Below, one piece after another: positions 1-8,111 of a DNA stretch of 32,439 nucleotides; the first letter of the stretch is position 1; every line of letters starts with the position of its first letter. The stretch comes from an uncultured Acidobacteriaceae bacterium (GTDB lineage: Bacteria > Acidobacteriota > Terriglobia > Terriglobales > Acidobacteriaceae). Made by a program: the position numbers and the translations under genes. The notes under the pieces were generated by a model, which made no database searches, was not told where the DNA came from, and worked only from the letters and a program-made list of their open reading frames with translations. The stretch is taken from contig CAINJJ010000045.1 of NCBI GenBank assembly GCA_903849645.1, positions 1 through 32,439 of the forward strand, written 5' to 3'.

Positions 1-141
1 CGCGCCGAATCAACTTCGGCACTCCCCAAAGAAACATGCTTGTCCGTGAAATCAATGCCTGGCGGGGTGGTCTACTTTTACTCCGCCACGTCACGCCGCT
101 AACGCGGCGCTACGTGGTCTATTTTTGCTCCGGCGCGTACA
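1..141. mobile_element. Terminal part of an IS21-type insertion sequence (partial)
   Basis: Two copies of a 21-bp motif lie at 67-87 and 114-134 (gtggtctaYttttRctccgSc, 18 of 21 identical), with a 6-bp-stem hairpin (94-99 / 104-109) between them. Repeats of this form are known from IS21-family ends, where they act as multiple transposase binding sites. Read on the minus strand, the presumed tip starts TGTACG at 141. No istA or istB coding sequence is in the window; it would lie to the left. The family call is from pattern memory, not from a search. Confidence 0.6.
67..134. repeat. Two 21-bp direct repeats of the IS end
   Basis: Copies at 67-87 and 114-134 differ at three positions. They are spaced 47 bp apart (start to start), and a short inverted repeat separates them. 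They are probably transposase (IstA) binding sites. Confidence 0.7.
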
Positions 142-1631
142 ATGCAAGTGAGCACAGCGGAGTTTACGCCAGTTCGGGGCAACCGGAGATAGGCGTTCGC
201 AAGCATATCCAGTTTTCCCTTAAAATCTCCGGCTAGCCATGCTGCAAGCGTCAGGCACCACAATGAACGTTCGTTAAATGCTTTCGATCTGGAGCACGCG
301 TTTATATGCTGCCATGCTTCCTCGAATCTCTGGTGATAGAGATGCCACCAACCAAATTCCATATAGTTAAGCAGAAGATATTGTGCGTCTCGGCACCAAT
401 CGTTGACGAGTGTGTAAAGGGCGTCCGCCTTCTGGAATCGCCCCTCGTTTATCATGCGCTCAGCGAGGTTGACAGCCGGGTCTGGATATTCTGAGCGCTC
501 GTGTCTGCCCCTCGTGAATTTGAGAGATTCTACCGCCGCTTCCCAGGCGGAATATGCATCTGGCTTTCGATCCAAACTGAGGAGAACGATTGCGTATGAA
601 TTGAGCAATTGCGGGTTCGTTGGCCGAGTCCTCAGCGCGTGTTGCAACATAGCCAAGGCTTCCTGAGTGTGCCCCGACTCTCTCAGAAATGCCGCCTTAG
701 TGACGACATTTTCAACGCCGCCTCCATTGACCGCCCGAGTTTCACCAAACTTCACTCCGAGGAATGCGGCGAGTACCTCATATGACGTTGGGCGTCTGAG
801 AATATCAAGCTGAAGCGACGCCGTTATCAGGGCGACGAGCGGCGCACTCTCGCCTCCACGCATTTGCTTAACGCGCGTTAACGGCGCTTGCCTCAGCGAG
901 GGGTGCCAGCGGTAATTGGTCTCTCGCCCGCAATAGGGGTGCTCGCCGGTGAGGACTTGGTAGAGAGTGACGCCTAGTGAGAAAATGTCGGTCTGAACGG
1001 ATGGATCCCGTCCGCCAAGAACAATTTCTGGTGCCATGTATGGCAGGGTGCCTCCTATGGGGCCAATCGCAATCGAATGGCGCATGGAGGGGTTAATCTC
1101 CGAAAGGTCTCCAATCGTGCGGCGCTGAATTGGCGAGAATCGCGCCATCCCAAAGTCGGTCACGCGAGGCCTGTCGTTTTCATCGAGGAGGATATTTGCT
1201 GGCTTTATGTCCTGGTGGATCACTTGACCGACGTTGCTAGCGTGTTGCAAGCCGTCAATAAGGCGTGCCGTGAAGTCTATGAGCTTGGAGGTTGGCCAGC
1301 TTCCTACATCTGAGGCCTCAAGTGACCTCTCATACCACAGGGAAAGGATGCCGGGCTTGGACTGCCAATCGACGTATGCGAGGGCAGGGGCTATGTGAGG
1401 GTGATTTCCGAGAGAAATCCAGATTTCAGCTTCTCGGATGAACTGGTCTCGATCTGCGGATGGTTTGTAAGTCTTCAACGCCAAGGCCGGTCCCACAATC
1501 TTGACCGGTATCAATTGATACACCTCGCCCATGCCGCCGGAACGGAAACTCCCGACGACATATTTCTCGCCTGCAAACTCCTTGATGGTGATGACTGACC
1601 CCACTTGGGGCGTTTCGGACAAAGGTTCCAT
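99..1631 (-). CDS. Ser/Thr protein kinase with TPR-like tail, 3-prime end replaced by IS sequence
   Basis: Cytoplasmic Hanks-type kinase of 510 residues. Visible motifs: glycine loop SGGMGEVY (31-38), ATP lysine K53, catalytic loop HQDIKPANIL (139-148, D141, K143, N146), DFG (159-161), APE (200-202) and the F-helix aspartate (about 215). The catalytic loop reads HQD rather than HRD, so it is a non-RD kinase and may not need activation-loop phosphorylation. Residues from about 300 to 495 are helical with TPR-like repeats, probably for partner binding. No membrane segment is seen. The start ATG has GGAG 6 nt upstream. The last 13 or so codons (VRAGAKIDHVAPR) are encoded by the IS21-type end, so the original C-terminus is lost; function may survive because the kinase domain is intact. 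A HEPN gene lies upstream on the same strand, 291 bp away. Partner and substrate are unknown. Confidence 0.9.
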   Translation of the reverse strand: MEPLSETPQVGSVITIKEFAGEKYVVGSFRSGGMGEVYQLIPVKIVGPALALKTYKPSADRDQFIREAEIWISLGNHPHIAPALAYVDWQSKPGILSLWYERSLEASDVGSWPTSKLIDFTARLIDGLQHASNVGQVIHQDIKPANILLDENDRPRVTDFGMARFSPIQRRTIGDLSEINPSMRHSIAIGPIGGTLPYMAPEIVLGGRDPSVQTDIFSLGVTLYQVLTGEHPYCGRETNYRWHPSLRQAPLTRVKQMRGGESAPLVALITASLQLDILRRPTSYEVLAAFLGVKFGETRAVNGGGVENVVTKAAFLRESGHTQEALAMLQHALRTRPTNPQLLNSYAIVLLSLDRKPDAYSAWEAAVESLKFTRGRHERSEYPDPAVNLAERMINEGRFQKADALYTLVNDWCRDAQYLLLNYMEFGWWHLYHQRFEEAWQHINACSRSKAFNERSLWCLTLAAWLAGDFKGKLDMLANAYLRLPRTGVNSAVLTCIVRAGAKIDHVAPR

Positions 1632-1922
1632 GAGATTCTCCGGACTTGACTCGATCCGCTTGTCCAGTGCGCATTTATGCCAATTCTCGTGTTTGCGGAA
1701 GGGTTGGTTTCCTCTGGCGTCACTCGCCTACCGCATGCGCCTCGCGTAGTTCCGTTTGGCGTTGCTCTCCATTATCCATGATCGGGACGACCTGGGATCA
1801 GATGTCGCGGGAAACAGCAACGCGAGACAATGTGGTTGTGAAAATGGAAGGGTGAAGGATGAGCGACGCAACAGACACGAGGCTGACCATCCGTGGCGGC
1901 AAGAGCCGCAGGGAGAGATGGA
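1632..1922. other. Intergenic region between HEPN gene and kinase gene
   Basis: 291 bp between two minus-strand genes. I see no convincing gene, RNA or strong terminator. A short plus-strand frame beginning ATG at 1859 (47 codons, Arg-rich, overlapping the 3-prime end of the HEPN gene) lacks any recognisable feature and is not called. The kinase promoter could lie here. Confidence 0.4.
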
Positions 1923-2960
1923 TCAGAAAAAGGAATCCAAGAGGGCAGAATTCGAGAACGTGTCAAAAAGCTTTTGGTCTTCCAAAGTGCGTAACAGGGT
2001 GAGGCGCAGGGCTATCTCTGTCTGTTCCCACAACTGATAAGCATACCCGGACTCAAACGGCTGTCCTTGAACGGAAAGCCAGGCGGCATCGGGGATCGGC
2101 AACCCGTGCGCAAACGCGTTCCGGAGCCTGAAAATGTCGCCGCTGACATTGCCAAGTTCCACGGGAGTTCGGGTTGTTTGATGCGCCGGAACGGAAACCG
2201 TATCGGCTTCGTACAGTTTCAATGTCGATCCAAGGAGGGCACCCATTCGGCGCGTGATCTCGGCTGATCCCTGTTTCTTCCGGTCGAGCTTGGAAGCATA
2301 CAGACAGTCCAGTCCTGCCGCCCAGAGAAACTGGTTCGGAGAGTTCGGAGTAACGGAATAACCTTGGCAGAAGAACATAACAGCGCGGTGGATTGGAAGG
2401 AATGGGTGATCCCACGAACCGTATGCCGGATCAAGAGCCTTTGACAATCTGGGGACGAGACCGATTGCGCGCTGTACATCGGACTCAGTGATTACGTTGT
2501 GCTGCTGATACTGCAAATATGGCTCAGTAATGAATCGATCAAGATCAGAGACAGGGTGTGCGACCATTTCGGTCAGGTTGTCGCCGTCAAACTGGAGCCA
2601 TAAATCTAGGAAATACTCGGTTGGTTTCACCAATTGCAGTGCGATTGCGATGATTTTGAGATGGTGCCGGACAGCCTTGTCAGCGATGACGCCAGGGTCA
2701 TACTTGCACGCTATTGCAGTCGTTCTCTTCTCGATGATATCGACAACAGTCTGACGCAGGTGGACCCGCCCAGTTTCAGCGGTGATCTTGGGCGGAAAAG
2801 ACAAAACCACAGCAGGAGTGCCGGGCAACACAATTGGCCCGTCCTTGGCAAGCTTCTTCTTCAACTCATCAGAGCCGCTGGTCAGGAGAATTAGCTGCGT
2901 TTTCGACATTTCCGAATCGATCGAACCTTCAGTGCTATCTTGTGGCGTGGACTTGTCCAT
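1923..2960 (-). CDS. HEPN-domain protein (Apea-like), putative RNase or defence effector
   Basis: 345 residues, soluble, no signal peptide. Near the C-terminus it carries RLRNAFAHG (278-286), that is R280-x4-H285, the R(x4-6)H active-site motif of HEPN nucleases, inside a helical region (about 205-340) like the Apea-type HEPN fold. HEPN proteins of this type often act as RNases in phage defence or toxin systems. The N-terminal 200 residues match nothing I recognise. No Shine-Dalgarno is visible before the ATG, but TACAAT (2968-2973, minus strand) ends 7 nt before it, which would give a leaderless mRNA. It sits in the mobile element upstream of, and in the same direction as, the kinase gene. 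The HEPN call rests on the motif and helical context; the substrate is unknown. Confidence 0.65.
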   Translation of the reverse strand: MDKSTPQDSTEGSIDSEMSKTQLILLTSGSDELKKKLAKDGPIVLPGTPAVVLSFPPKITAETGRVHLRQTVVDIIEKRTTAIACKYDPGVIADKAVRHHLKIIAIALQLVKPTEYFLDLWLQFDGDNLTEMVAHPVSDLDRFITEPYLQYQQHNVITESDVQRAIGLVPRLSKALDPAYGSWDHPFLPIHRAVMFFCQGYSVTPNSPNQFLWAAGLDCLYASKLDRKKQGSAEITRRMGALLGSTLKLYEADTVSVPAHQTTRTPVELGNVSGDIFRLRNAFAHGLPIPDAAWLSVQGQPFESGYAYQLWEQTEIALRLTLLRTLEDQKLFDTFSNSALLDSFF

Positions 2961-2967
2961 GCGCCAA

Positions 2968-2973
2968 ATTGTA
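2968..2973 (-). promoter_or_regulatory. Candidate -10 box for the HEPN gene (leaderless start)
   Basis: TACAAT on the minus strand, 5 of 6 matches to TATAAT, ending 7 nt before the ATG at 2960. No good -35 was found at 16-18 nt, so it is only a candidate. Confidence 0.35.
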
Positions 2974-3088
2974 GCGCGCTGGATATCAAATCGATACCCG
3001 AATTCAAATAGAACGGCTGTCGATCACCATCGAACATGATCCGAAGTCAATCGAATCTTGTTCGAAGCAGGTAGTCAGTGAAGGCACT

Positions 3089-3108
3089 CCTAAGCCGTCA
3101 GGCTTAGG
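3089..3108. repeat. Perfect hairpin CCTAAGCC-GTCA-GGCTTAGG, possible IS200/IS605 end remnant
   Basis: An 8-bp stem with a 4-nt loop, followed by GATGGTGTC. IS200/IS605-type elements have a subterminal hairpin of this form close after tnpB, often followed by a GAGGATGTC-like string. Only the hairpin and perhaps a few tnpB codons remain. It could equally be a terminator or operator. Confidence 0.35.
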
Positions 3109-3320
3109 GATGGTGTCTTCCTTCAAAACGAGCGCAGCGAGAACGCTCTTGCCCGGACTCAACCGAAATGACGCCTGCGAATTCTGGCCGTGCTGACCAC
3201 AATACGGGCAGACCGGGTGCGGAACTGGCTCCTGTAGGCTTCTGCACTGGCGCGGCAATCAGGACGGCAAAGACGCAAAAGCTGTTGCATTCGGAATTCG
3301 AACAGCGTTAGCGTCGGGCT

Positions 3321-6053
3321 ATGCTGACGATACGAGCCATGTCGGGCGGTGCCGGGTATGCCCAAAGGCATCTCGAACACAGCGATTACTACGATGAGCA
3401 TCGCCGTGTCCAAGGCGAGTGGCTTGGGCGCGGAGCGGAGTTGCTCGGGCTTCGCGGCGAAGTGAAACAGGAGCAGTTTGAAGCTGTGCGCGAGGGATTG
3501 CACCCGGAAACTGGCGAGTTTCTACGACCTCGCCACAGTGCGGACCGCATAGGTGTGGATGGAAACGAACAAAGCAAGGGGCGGTCCCTGTACGATCTGA
3601 CCTTTTCCGCACCGAAGTCGGTTTCCATTCAGGCCCTGGTCGGCGGGGATGAGCGTCTGATTGCAGCCCATGACAAGGCTGTCCGAGAAGCACTTGCGGA
3701 GACTGAGGGCCACGCTGCCACACGCGTTCGCTTGAACGGCGCAAACGAAAATCGAACGACGGCAAACTTAGTAGTTGCGTCGTACCGCCACGACGCCAGC
3801 CGCGAGCTCGATCCGCAACTTCACACGCACGCTGTAGCGGCCAATTTGACCTATGACGGTGCCGAGGGCCGCTGGAAGGCGCTACAGGCATCAGGGCTGT
3901 ACGAACGGCGGGCGTACCTGACAGAGGTCTACCGAAACGCGCTGGCGCGTGAGGTGCGCGGCCTGGGATACGAAATCGAAGCGCACCGCGATTCCAAAGG
4001 CAAAGACCATGGATTCGAGATTCGCGGCGTATCGAATGAATTGCTCGAAAGGTACAGCGTGCGCAGCGCACAGCGCGACGCCGCTATTGAGCGATTCACG
4101 GCGGAGCATGGTCGCAAGCCAACAGACAATGAAGTTGCCGTGCTGGTCCGGGAATCCCGCGCGGACAAGCTGGCGGAAATCTCCACCGAGCGGATGAGGG
4201 AACGACAGCAAGCCCGTCTTGCGCCGGAGGAAAGACAAGTGCTGCAAAGCATCCGCGCCAAGTCCATCGAACGCCATTCGCGTATTTCACAGGAATTCTC
4301 TCAAGCTTCTGAATCGCTTCAGTATGCGAAGGCGCACCTCTTCGAGCGTAACTCCGTTGTGCGCGATTTCGATCTGATGACCGAAGCCCTGCGTCATGGG
4401 CGCGGGCGGATTGATCCTGGTCTGTTACGCGGCGCTCTGGAAGTGGAGCAGTCGCAGGGGATTCTAATTCGCGCCGGAAACAATCTAGCCACACGCGAGA
4501 GTCTTGAGCGCGAAAAGCGCATGATTAAGGCAGTGGATTCCGGCACTGGGCGCTTTGAGCGGTTGGGCGGGGAGCGCGAGTTCGAGCCTGCCGAGCGTCT
4601 GCGAGATGAGCAACGGCGGGCGGTTTATGAGGTTTTGGCTTCCCGCGATCTTGCCATAAATCTATCTGGTGCGGCCGGAACGGGCAAGACGGCCACACTT
4701 CAGGAGATTGAGCGTGGTTTAAGAGAGGCCGGACGTAAAGTGGCCGCAGTCGCTCCGACTCGCAGCGCAGTCGAAGAGCTGCAGAAGGTCGGTTTTCGAG
4801 ATGCAATGACGGTTTCCCGATTGCTGGGGGATGAGACTCAGGGGGGTGCGGTGCGCGGCAAAGTTCTGATCGTCGATGAGGCGGGCATGATCTCTGGCCG
4901 CCAAATGGATGAGTTGCTCAAGCTGGCGGAGCGCGAAAACGCGCGGATTCTATTCTCCGGGGACACACGGCAAATTCAGAGTGTTGAGGCGTCGGACGCC
5001 CTGCGTATCCTGGAGCGGGAATCGCAGATGAAAAGCGTTTCGCTGACCGGCGTACAACGGCAGACGCAGACAGAGTATCGGGACGCCATTCAGACGTTGC
5101 GCGATTCGCCGGAACAGGGTTTTGAGAAGTTGGAAAAGCTCGGGGCCGTTCGTGAGGTCCGCTACCTAGATACCGCGCGCACTGTGGCAGCGGCTTACCG
5201 GGAACTCGCAGCTGATCCAAGCCGTAGAGTGCTCGTCGTTGCCGGCACTCACGAAGAGATTGGCAGGATTACCCATGCCATCCGCGATGACATGAAGCGA
5301 ATCGGCGAACTGAATCCAGGAATAGTTTTTGAACGCTATGCGCCTTTGCAATGGACTGAAGCGCAAAAGAGGGACTTGTCGAATTATCAGGATGGCCTGT
5401 TAATACAGTTCCATCGCTCTTCGCATGGGATAAGTAAGCATGAAGCACTCGTCGTCGAACGTGTGAACGCATCGCACATAGTAACCAGAGATCGGCACAG
5501 CGCAGAGCGCATGGTGAGCCCAACACAGGCGCGGTCCTTCTCTGTGCACGAGCGTCATCAAATCGAAGTCGCTCCTGGAGACCGGCTTCTGTTGACCGGA
5601 AATCGCCGGGAGGCCGATTTCCGCGCGACGAACGGAGAACTTGCTAAAGTGCGCAGTGTCGATGGAGGGCGCATTCAACTTGAGGATGGCCGCACCCTGC
5701 CCGCAAACTATCACGAATTCGACCACGGCTACGCGATCACGGCTCATCGCTGCCAGGGCAAGACAGTGGATGCGGTGGTTCTCTCCGGCGACGCGATGAA
5801 ACAGGAGCAGTTCTACGTCGCTGCGTCGCGCGGACGAAATGAGATCTCGATCATCACTTCCGATGTTGACCGCTTGCGCGAATCGCTCGGCATTTCAGCG
5901 GCGCGTCCATCGGCGACTGAGCTGTCGCGTGAGCAAGCGCACGTTCATCCCACTGTGAGCAACGGTCTTGCTCACCTTCCCGCGTTGAATATCAATCCAA
6001 CTACACCACAGCATGATCTTAGCTTGGACAACAGCCTGGGCATGAGTCTTTGA
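3321..6053 (+). CDS. MobF-family conjugative relaxase-helicase (TrwC/TraI type)
   Basis: 910 residues. The N-terminal relaxase domain (about 1-300) starts MLTIRAMSGG and has paired tyrosines Y23-Y24, candidates for the nicking and strand-transfer residues, and the metal-binding triad H157, H168 and H170 (DPQLHTH). The second half is a RecD2-like SF1B helicase: Walker A GAAGTGKT (450-457), Walker B DEAG (519-522), and a late ITAHRCQGKT-type motif with a VAASRGRNE string near residues 800-840. Such proteins nick one strand at oriT, stay bound to the 5-prime end and unwind the plasmid or element DNA for transfer. Length is close to TrwC (966). No clear Shine-Dalgarno precedes the ATG, but MLT/SI is the usual family start. 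No coupling protein (TrwB/TraD) gene is seen nearby. Its presence means the element is mobilizable. Confidence 0.93.
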   Translation: MLTIRAMSGGAGYAQRHLEHSDYYDEHRRVQGEWLGRGAELLGLRGEVKQEQFEAVREGLHPETGEFLRPRHSADRIGVDGNEQSKGRSLYDLTFSAPKSVSIQALVGGDERLIAAHDKAVREALAETEGHAATRVRLNGANENRTTANLVVASYRHDASRELDPQLHTHAVAANLTYDGAEGRWKALQASGLYERRAYLTEVYRNALAREVRGLGYEIEAHRDSKGKDHGFEIRGVSNELLERYSVRSAQRDAAIERFTAEHGRKPTDNEVAVLVRESRADKLAEISTERMRERQQARLAPEERQVLQSIRAKSIERHSRISQEFSQASESLQYAKAHLFERNSVVRDFDLMTEALRHGRGRIDPGLLRGALEVEQSQGILIRAGNNLATRESLEREKRMIKAVDSGTGRFERLGGEREFEPAERLRDEQRRAVYEVLASRDLAINLSGAAGTGKTATLQEIERGLREAGRKVAAVAPTRSAVEELQKVGFRDAMTVSRLLGDETQGGAVRGKVLIVDEAGMISGRQMDELLKLAERENARILFSGDTRQIQSVEASDALRILERESQMKSVSLTGVQRQTQTEYRDAIQTLRDSPEQGFEKLEKLGAVREVRYLDTARTVAAAYRELAADPSRRVLVVAGTHEEIGRITHAIRDDMKRIGELNPGIVFERYAPLQWTEAQKRDLSNYQDGLLIQFHRSSHGISKHEALVVERVNASHIVTRDRHSAERMVSPTQARSFSVHERHQIEVAPGDRLLLTGNRREADFRATNGELAKVRSVDGGRIQLEDGRTLPANYHEFDHGYAITAHRCQGKTVDAVVLSGDAMKQEQFYVAASRGRNEISIITSDVDRLRESLGISAARPSATELSREQAHVHPTVSNGLAHLPALNINPTTPQHDLSLDNSLGMSL

Positions 6054-6470
6054 TCTTCGTATCTGGGGGGAGACTTGAGAATGACATTCCCCGGATAGAT
6101 GGCATTGTGTGCCGAGGCGATGGAGGTCCGTGTCAAGGCTCTTGACCGCGTAGCGGCGGGCTTTGCCCGGCCTTGACTCGGACCGCGCCTCGGCTATGCT
6201 CCACCATCCGGGGAATGTCTTCGGGGATTTGTCGAGTGGAAAATCCTGCGCTAAATAAATTTCGTTTTCATAAAATCGAAAAATCGCTTTCGCGAGGCGC
6301 TGTTTGAGGATTCCGTCCTGCGCTCCTGTGCTCTTCTGTGCTCCCTTCGATTCCACAACGCTCCGAGATGTTCCGGAAAGTCTCAACCGTGAGATGAAAA
6401 ACACGCCCTATCTATGGGGTTGACGCGCGTCCGAGCCCCGTCCATTGTGGATTCAAGGAGCATACGAGCC
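6054..6470. other. Intergenic region between relaxase and excisionase gene
   Basis: 417 bp. The left half is a nested palindrome (6083-6219). The right half is AT-rich (about 6240-6300). An alternative upstream ATG for the HTH gene is at 6414. No protein gene is seen. It may hold an oriT, an operator or a structured RNA. Confidence 0.5.
6083..6219. ncRNA. 137-nt nested palindrome, candidate oriT or structured RNA
   Basis: Outer arms GACATTCCCCGGAT (6083-6096) and its exact complement (6206-6219) are 14 bp and perfect. Inside lie GCCGAGGCG/CGCCTCGGC (6111-6119 / 6186-6194), GGTCCG/CGGACC (6125-6130 / 6179-6184), GTCAAGGC/GCCTTGAC (6132-6139 / 6170-6177), and a CGGGC-TTT-GCCCG tip. The pairs are in register, so a single long cruciform or RNA hairpin would form. 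It lies between the relaxase and the excisionase genes. Assignment as RNA or oriT is not settled by the sequence. Confidence 0.45.
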
Positions 6471-6686
6471 ATGTCCGACTTCCCCCATATTCTCGAACCT
6501 CTGCTCGACAGCGAGCAGGCTGCTGCCATCGTCAAGGTCCATCCGAAAACTCTTCAGCGACACGCCCGCAACGGTCTCGTGGTCGGTGTGCGTGTGGGCA
6601 AACTCTGGCGGTTCCGAGCGTCCGATCTCTTTTCTCCTCTCTTCGACAACGAAGATCATCTCGACGACGACGACCAGGCAGGGTAG
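6471..6686 (+). CDS. Excisionase-like helix-turn-helix DNA-binding protein
   Basis: 71 residues with an excisionase/MerR-type HTH: LLDSEQAAAIVKVHPKTLQR then a wing ending in KLWRFRASDL. It would bind near the att site and control excision direction or integrase expression. The ATG at 6471 has AAGGAG 10 nt upstream, which favours it over ATG at 6414. The C-terminus is acidic (DNEDHLDDDDQ). It lies 46 bp before the integrase start, probably in one transcript, a typical xis-int order. Confidence 0.8.
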   Translation: MSDFPHILEPLLDSEQAAAIVKVHPKTLQRHARNGLVVGVRVGKLWRFRASDLFSPLFDNEDHLDDDDQAG

Positions 6687-6732
6687 GCTGAGTACAGCCA
6701 CTCGTGCCCGTAACCAGAAAGGAGATCAACCC

Positions 6733-7911
6733 TTGCTAGTTCGGACACGGTATCAATATGGAAGTCTGCGGTTGAGGAAGCGCGAGCGCGGACCGGACGT
6801 GTGGGAGTTCCGTTATTACGAAACGGATTCTCAGGGAAAGCGTAAACGGCAGAGCGTGATCCTCGGTGATCGCGCACTGCTAACAACGGAGACCCAAGCA
6901 CGGAAAGCCACGCAAGCCCTTCTTCTTCGACTCAACGAAGAATCTCCACGCGCGGAAGTGGAGGCGGCGTCTTTTGGAGCCTTGCTCGACCGCTATATCG
7001 AGCAGGAACTCTCGGAGCGTTACTCGACTCGGAAATCGCACCTATCAAACATCCGAGTCCACATCCGTCCACGTTGGGGCGAGCACCCCGTGGATAAGCT
7101 GAAGCCGATGGCGATGGAACAGTGGTTGCGCGATTTGCCGCTGGCCCCAAAGTCGAAGACTCATGTGCGGGGAATCATGCACCTGGTCTTCAAGTGCGCG
7201 GAGCGGTGGGGCATTGTCGAACTTGGCAAGAACCCTGTCTCTCTGGTGCGCGTGAAGAATGGAAGCAAGCGGCTCAAGCGGCCACGGGTCCTTAACGTGG
7301 ACGAGTTCTTTGAACTGCTCAAGCATTTGGGCGAACCTTACCGGACGATGGTTTTGGTCGCGCAATGTCTGGGGCTTCGGGTCAGCGAGATTCTGGGCCT
7401 GCAATGGGGCGACTTCAATTTCGCGAATCGCTCGGTGCTGGTTCAGAGAAGCGTGGTAGGCGGAAGGGTGGACGACGTGAAGACGGAATATTCAAGAGAC
7501 GATGTTCCGCTTGATCCGCGTCTGGCGGAAGTGTTGTTGCAATGGCACTCTGCCTCAACCTTCCAGCGAGACGAGGATTGGCTCTTTGCCAATCCGGTCA
7601 CCGGGAAGCCGTACTACCAGGAGAGCTTGCAGAAGTCGCAGATCAAACGGGCTGCGAAGCTCGCCGGGTTGGGACAGGAGATTGGGTGGCACACATTCCG
7701 CCATACCTATCGCTCCTGGCTCGATGAGACGGGTGCTCCAATGAAGGTGCAACAGGAACTGATGCGTCACGCCTCGATCCAGACGACGATGAACGTCTAC
7801 GGGCGGGCCATGACGGAAACCAAACGCCGTGCAAACAGTCAGGTTGTAGGACTGGTATTCGGCCCCACCCCGCAGGATTCACCCGCCGAAGTGGTGGCTG
7901 CGGTTGCATAG
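6733..7911 (+). CDS. Tyrosine site-specific integrase of the element
   Basis: 392 residues. Order: an N-terminal AP2-like arm-binding part (YQYGSLRLRKRERGPDVWEF, then a KRQSVILG stretch), a SAM-like core-binding domain (about 80-165) and the catalytic domain. Catalytic residues visible: Arg in GLRVSEILGLQW, HTFRH (His-x-x-Arg), His in LMRHASIQTT and the nucleophile Tyr in MNVYG. It should recombine the element with the tRNA-fMet 3-prime end. The start is TTG at 6733, with AAGGAG 8 nt upstream. The same frame stays open to 6445 but that part overlaps the HTH gene and is Ser/Thr-rich noise. The stop lies 78 bp from the tRNA. Confidence 0.92.
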   Translation: MLVRTRYQYGSLRLRKRERGPDVWEFRYYETDSQGKRKRQSVILGDRALLTTETQARKATQALLLRLNEESPRAEVEAASFGALLDRYIEQELSERYSTRKSHLSNIRVHIRPRWGEHPVDKLKPMAMEQWLRDLPLAPKSKTHVRGIMHLVFKCAERWGIVELGKNPVSLVRVKNGSKRLKRPRVLNVDEFFELLKHLGEPYRTMVLVAQCLGLRVSEILGLQWGDFNFANRSVLVQRSVVGGRVDDVKTEYSRDDVPLDPRLAEVLLQWHSASTFQRDEDWLFANPVTGKPYYQESLQKSQIKRAAKLAGLGQEIGWHTFRHTYRSWLDETGAPMKVQQELMRHASIQTTMNVYGRAMTETKRRANSQVVGLVFGPTPQDSPAEVVAAVA

Positions 7912-7989
7912 AAAATAGCAGTATGTTCCTAATGGGGGATAACGGGGACTTATCGAAAGCGACCAGAATCTGTAAGTTATTGATTATTT

Positions 7990-8066
<77 letters not shown>

Positions 8067-8071
8067 TTTCC

Positions 8072-8100
8072 AGTTTACCAACTGACCCTGCGGGGGTCAA
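8072..8100 (-). promoter_or_regulatory. Sigma-70-type promoter of the tRNA-fMet gene
   Basis: -35 TTGACC (8095-8100), 17-bp spacer, -10 TAAACT (8072-8077), and the predicted start falls at or next to the first tRNA base (8066). Spacing and position are both right. Confidence 0.75.
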
Positions 8101-8111
8101 ATCCCAGTCTC

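Larger units (their letters stand above)
2961..3320. other. Intergenic region between HEPN gene and relaxase
   Basis: 360 bp between divergent genes. It holds the HEPN -10 candidate, a perfect 8-bp-stem hairpin at 3089-3108 and, just before it, a short frame ending EAGSQ then stop at about 3062-3079, which resembles the tail of IS605-type TnpB proteins. No full gene is seen. The relaxase promoter should lie in the right half, but no consensus was recognised. Confidence 0.4.

Noticed and set aside
1859..2002. 47-codon plus-strand frame starting MSDATDTRLTIRGG
   Set aside because: Overlaps the HEPN gene 3-prime end, becomes Arg/Lys-rich and ends without a domain; too little support.
3004..3258. 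84-codon minus-strand frame with CPYCG, considered as a zinc finger or tnpB piece
   Set aside because: Only one CxxC pair and no TnpB RuvC or zinc-finger context; probably chance.
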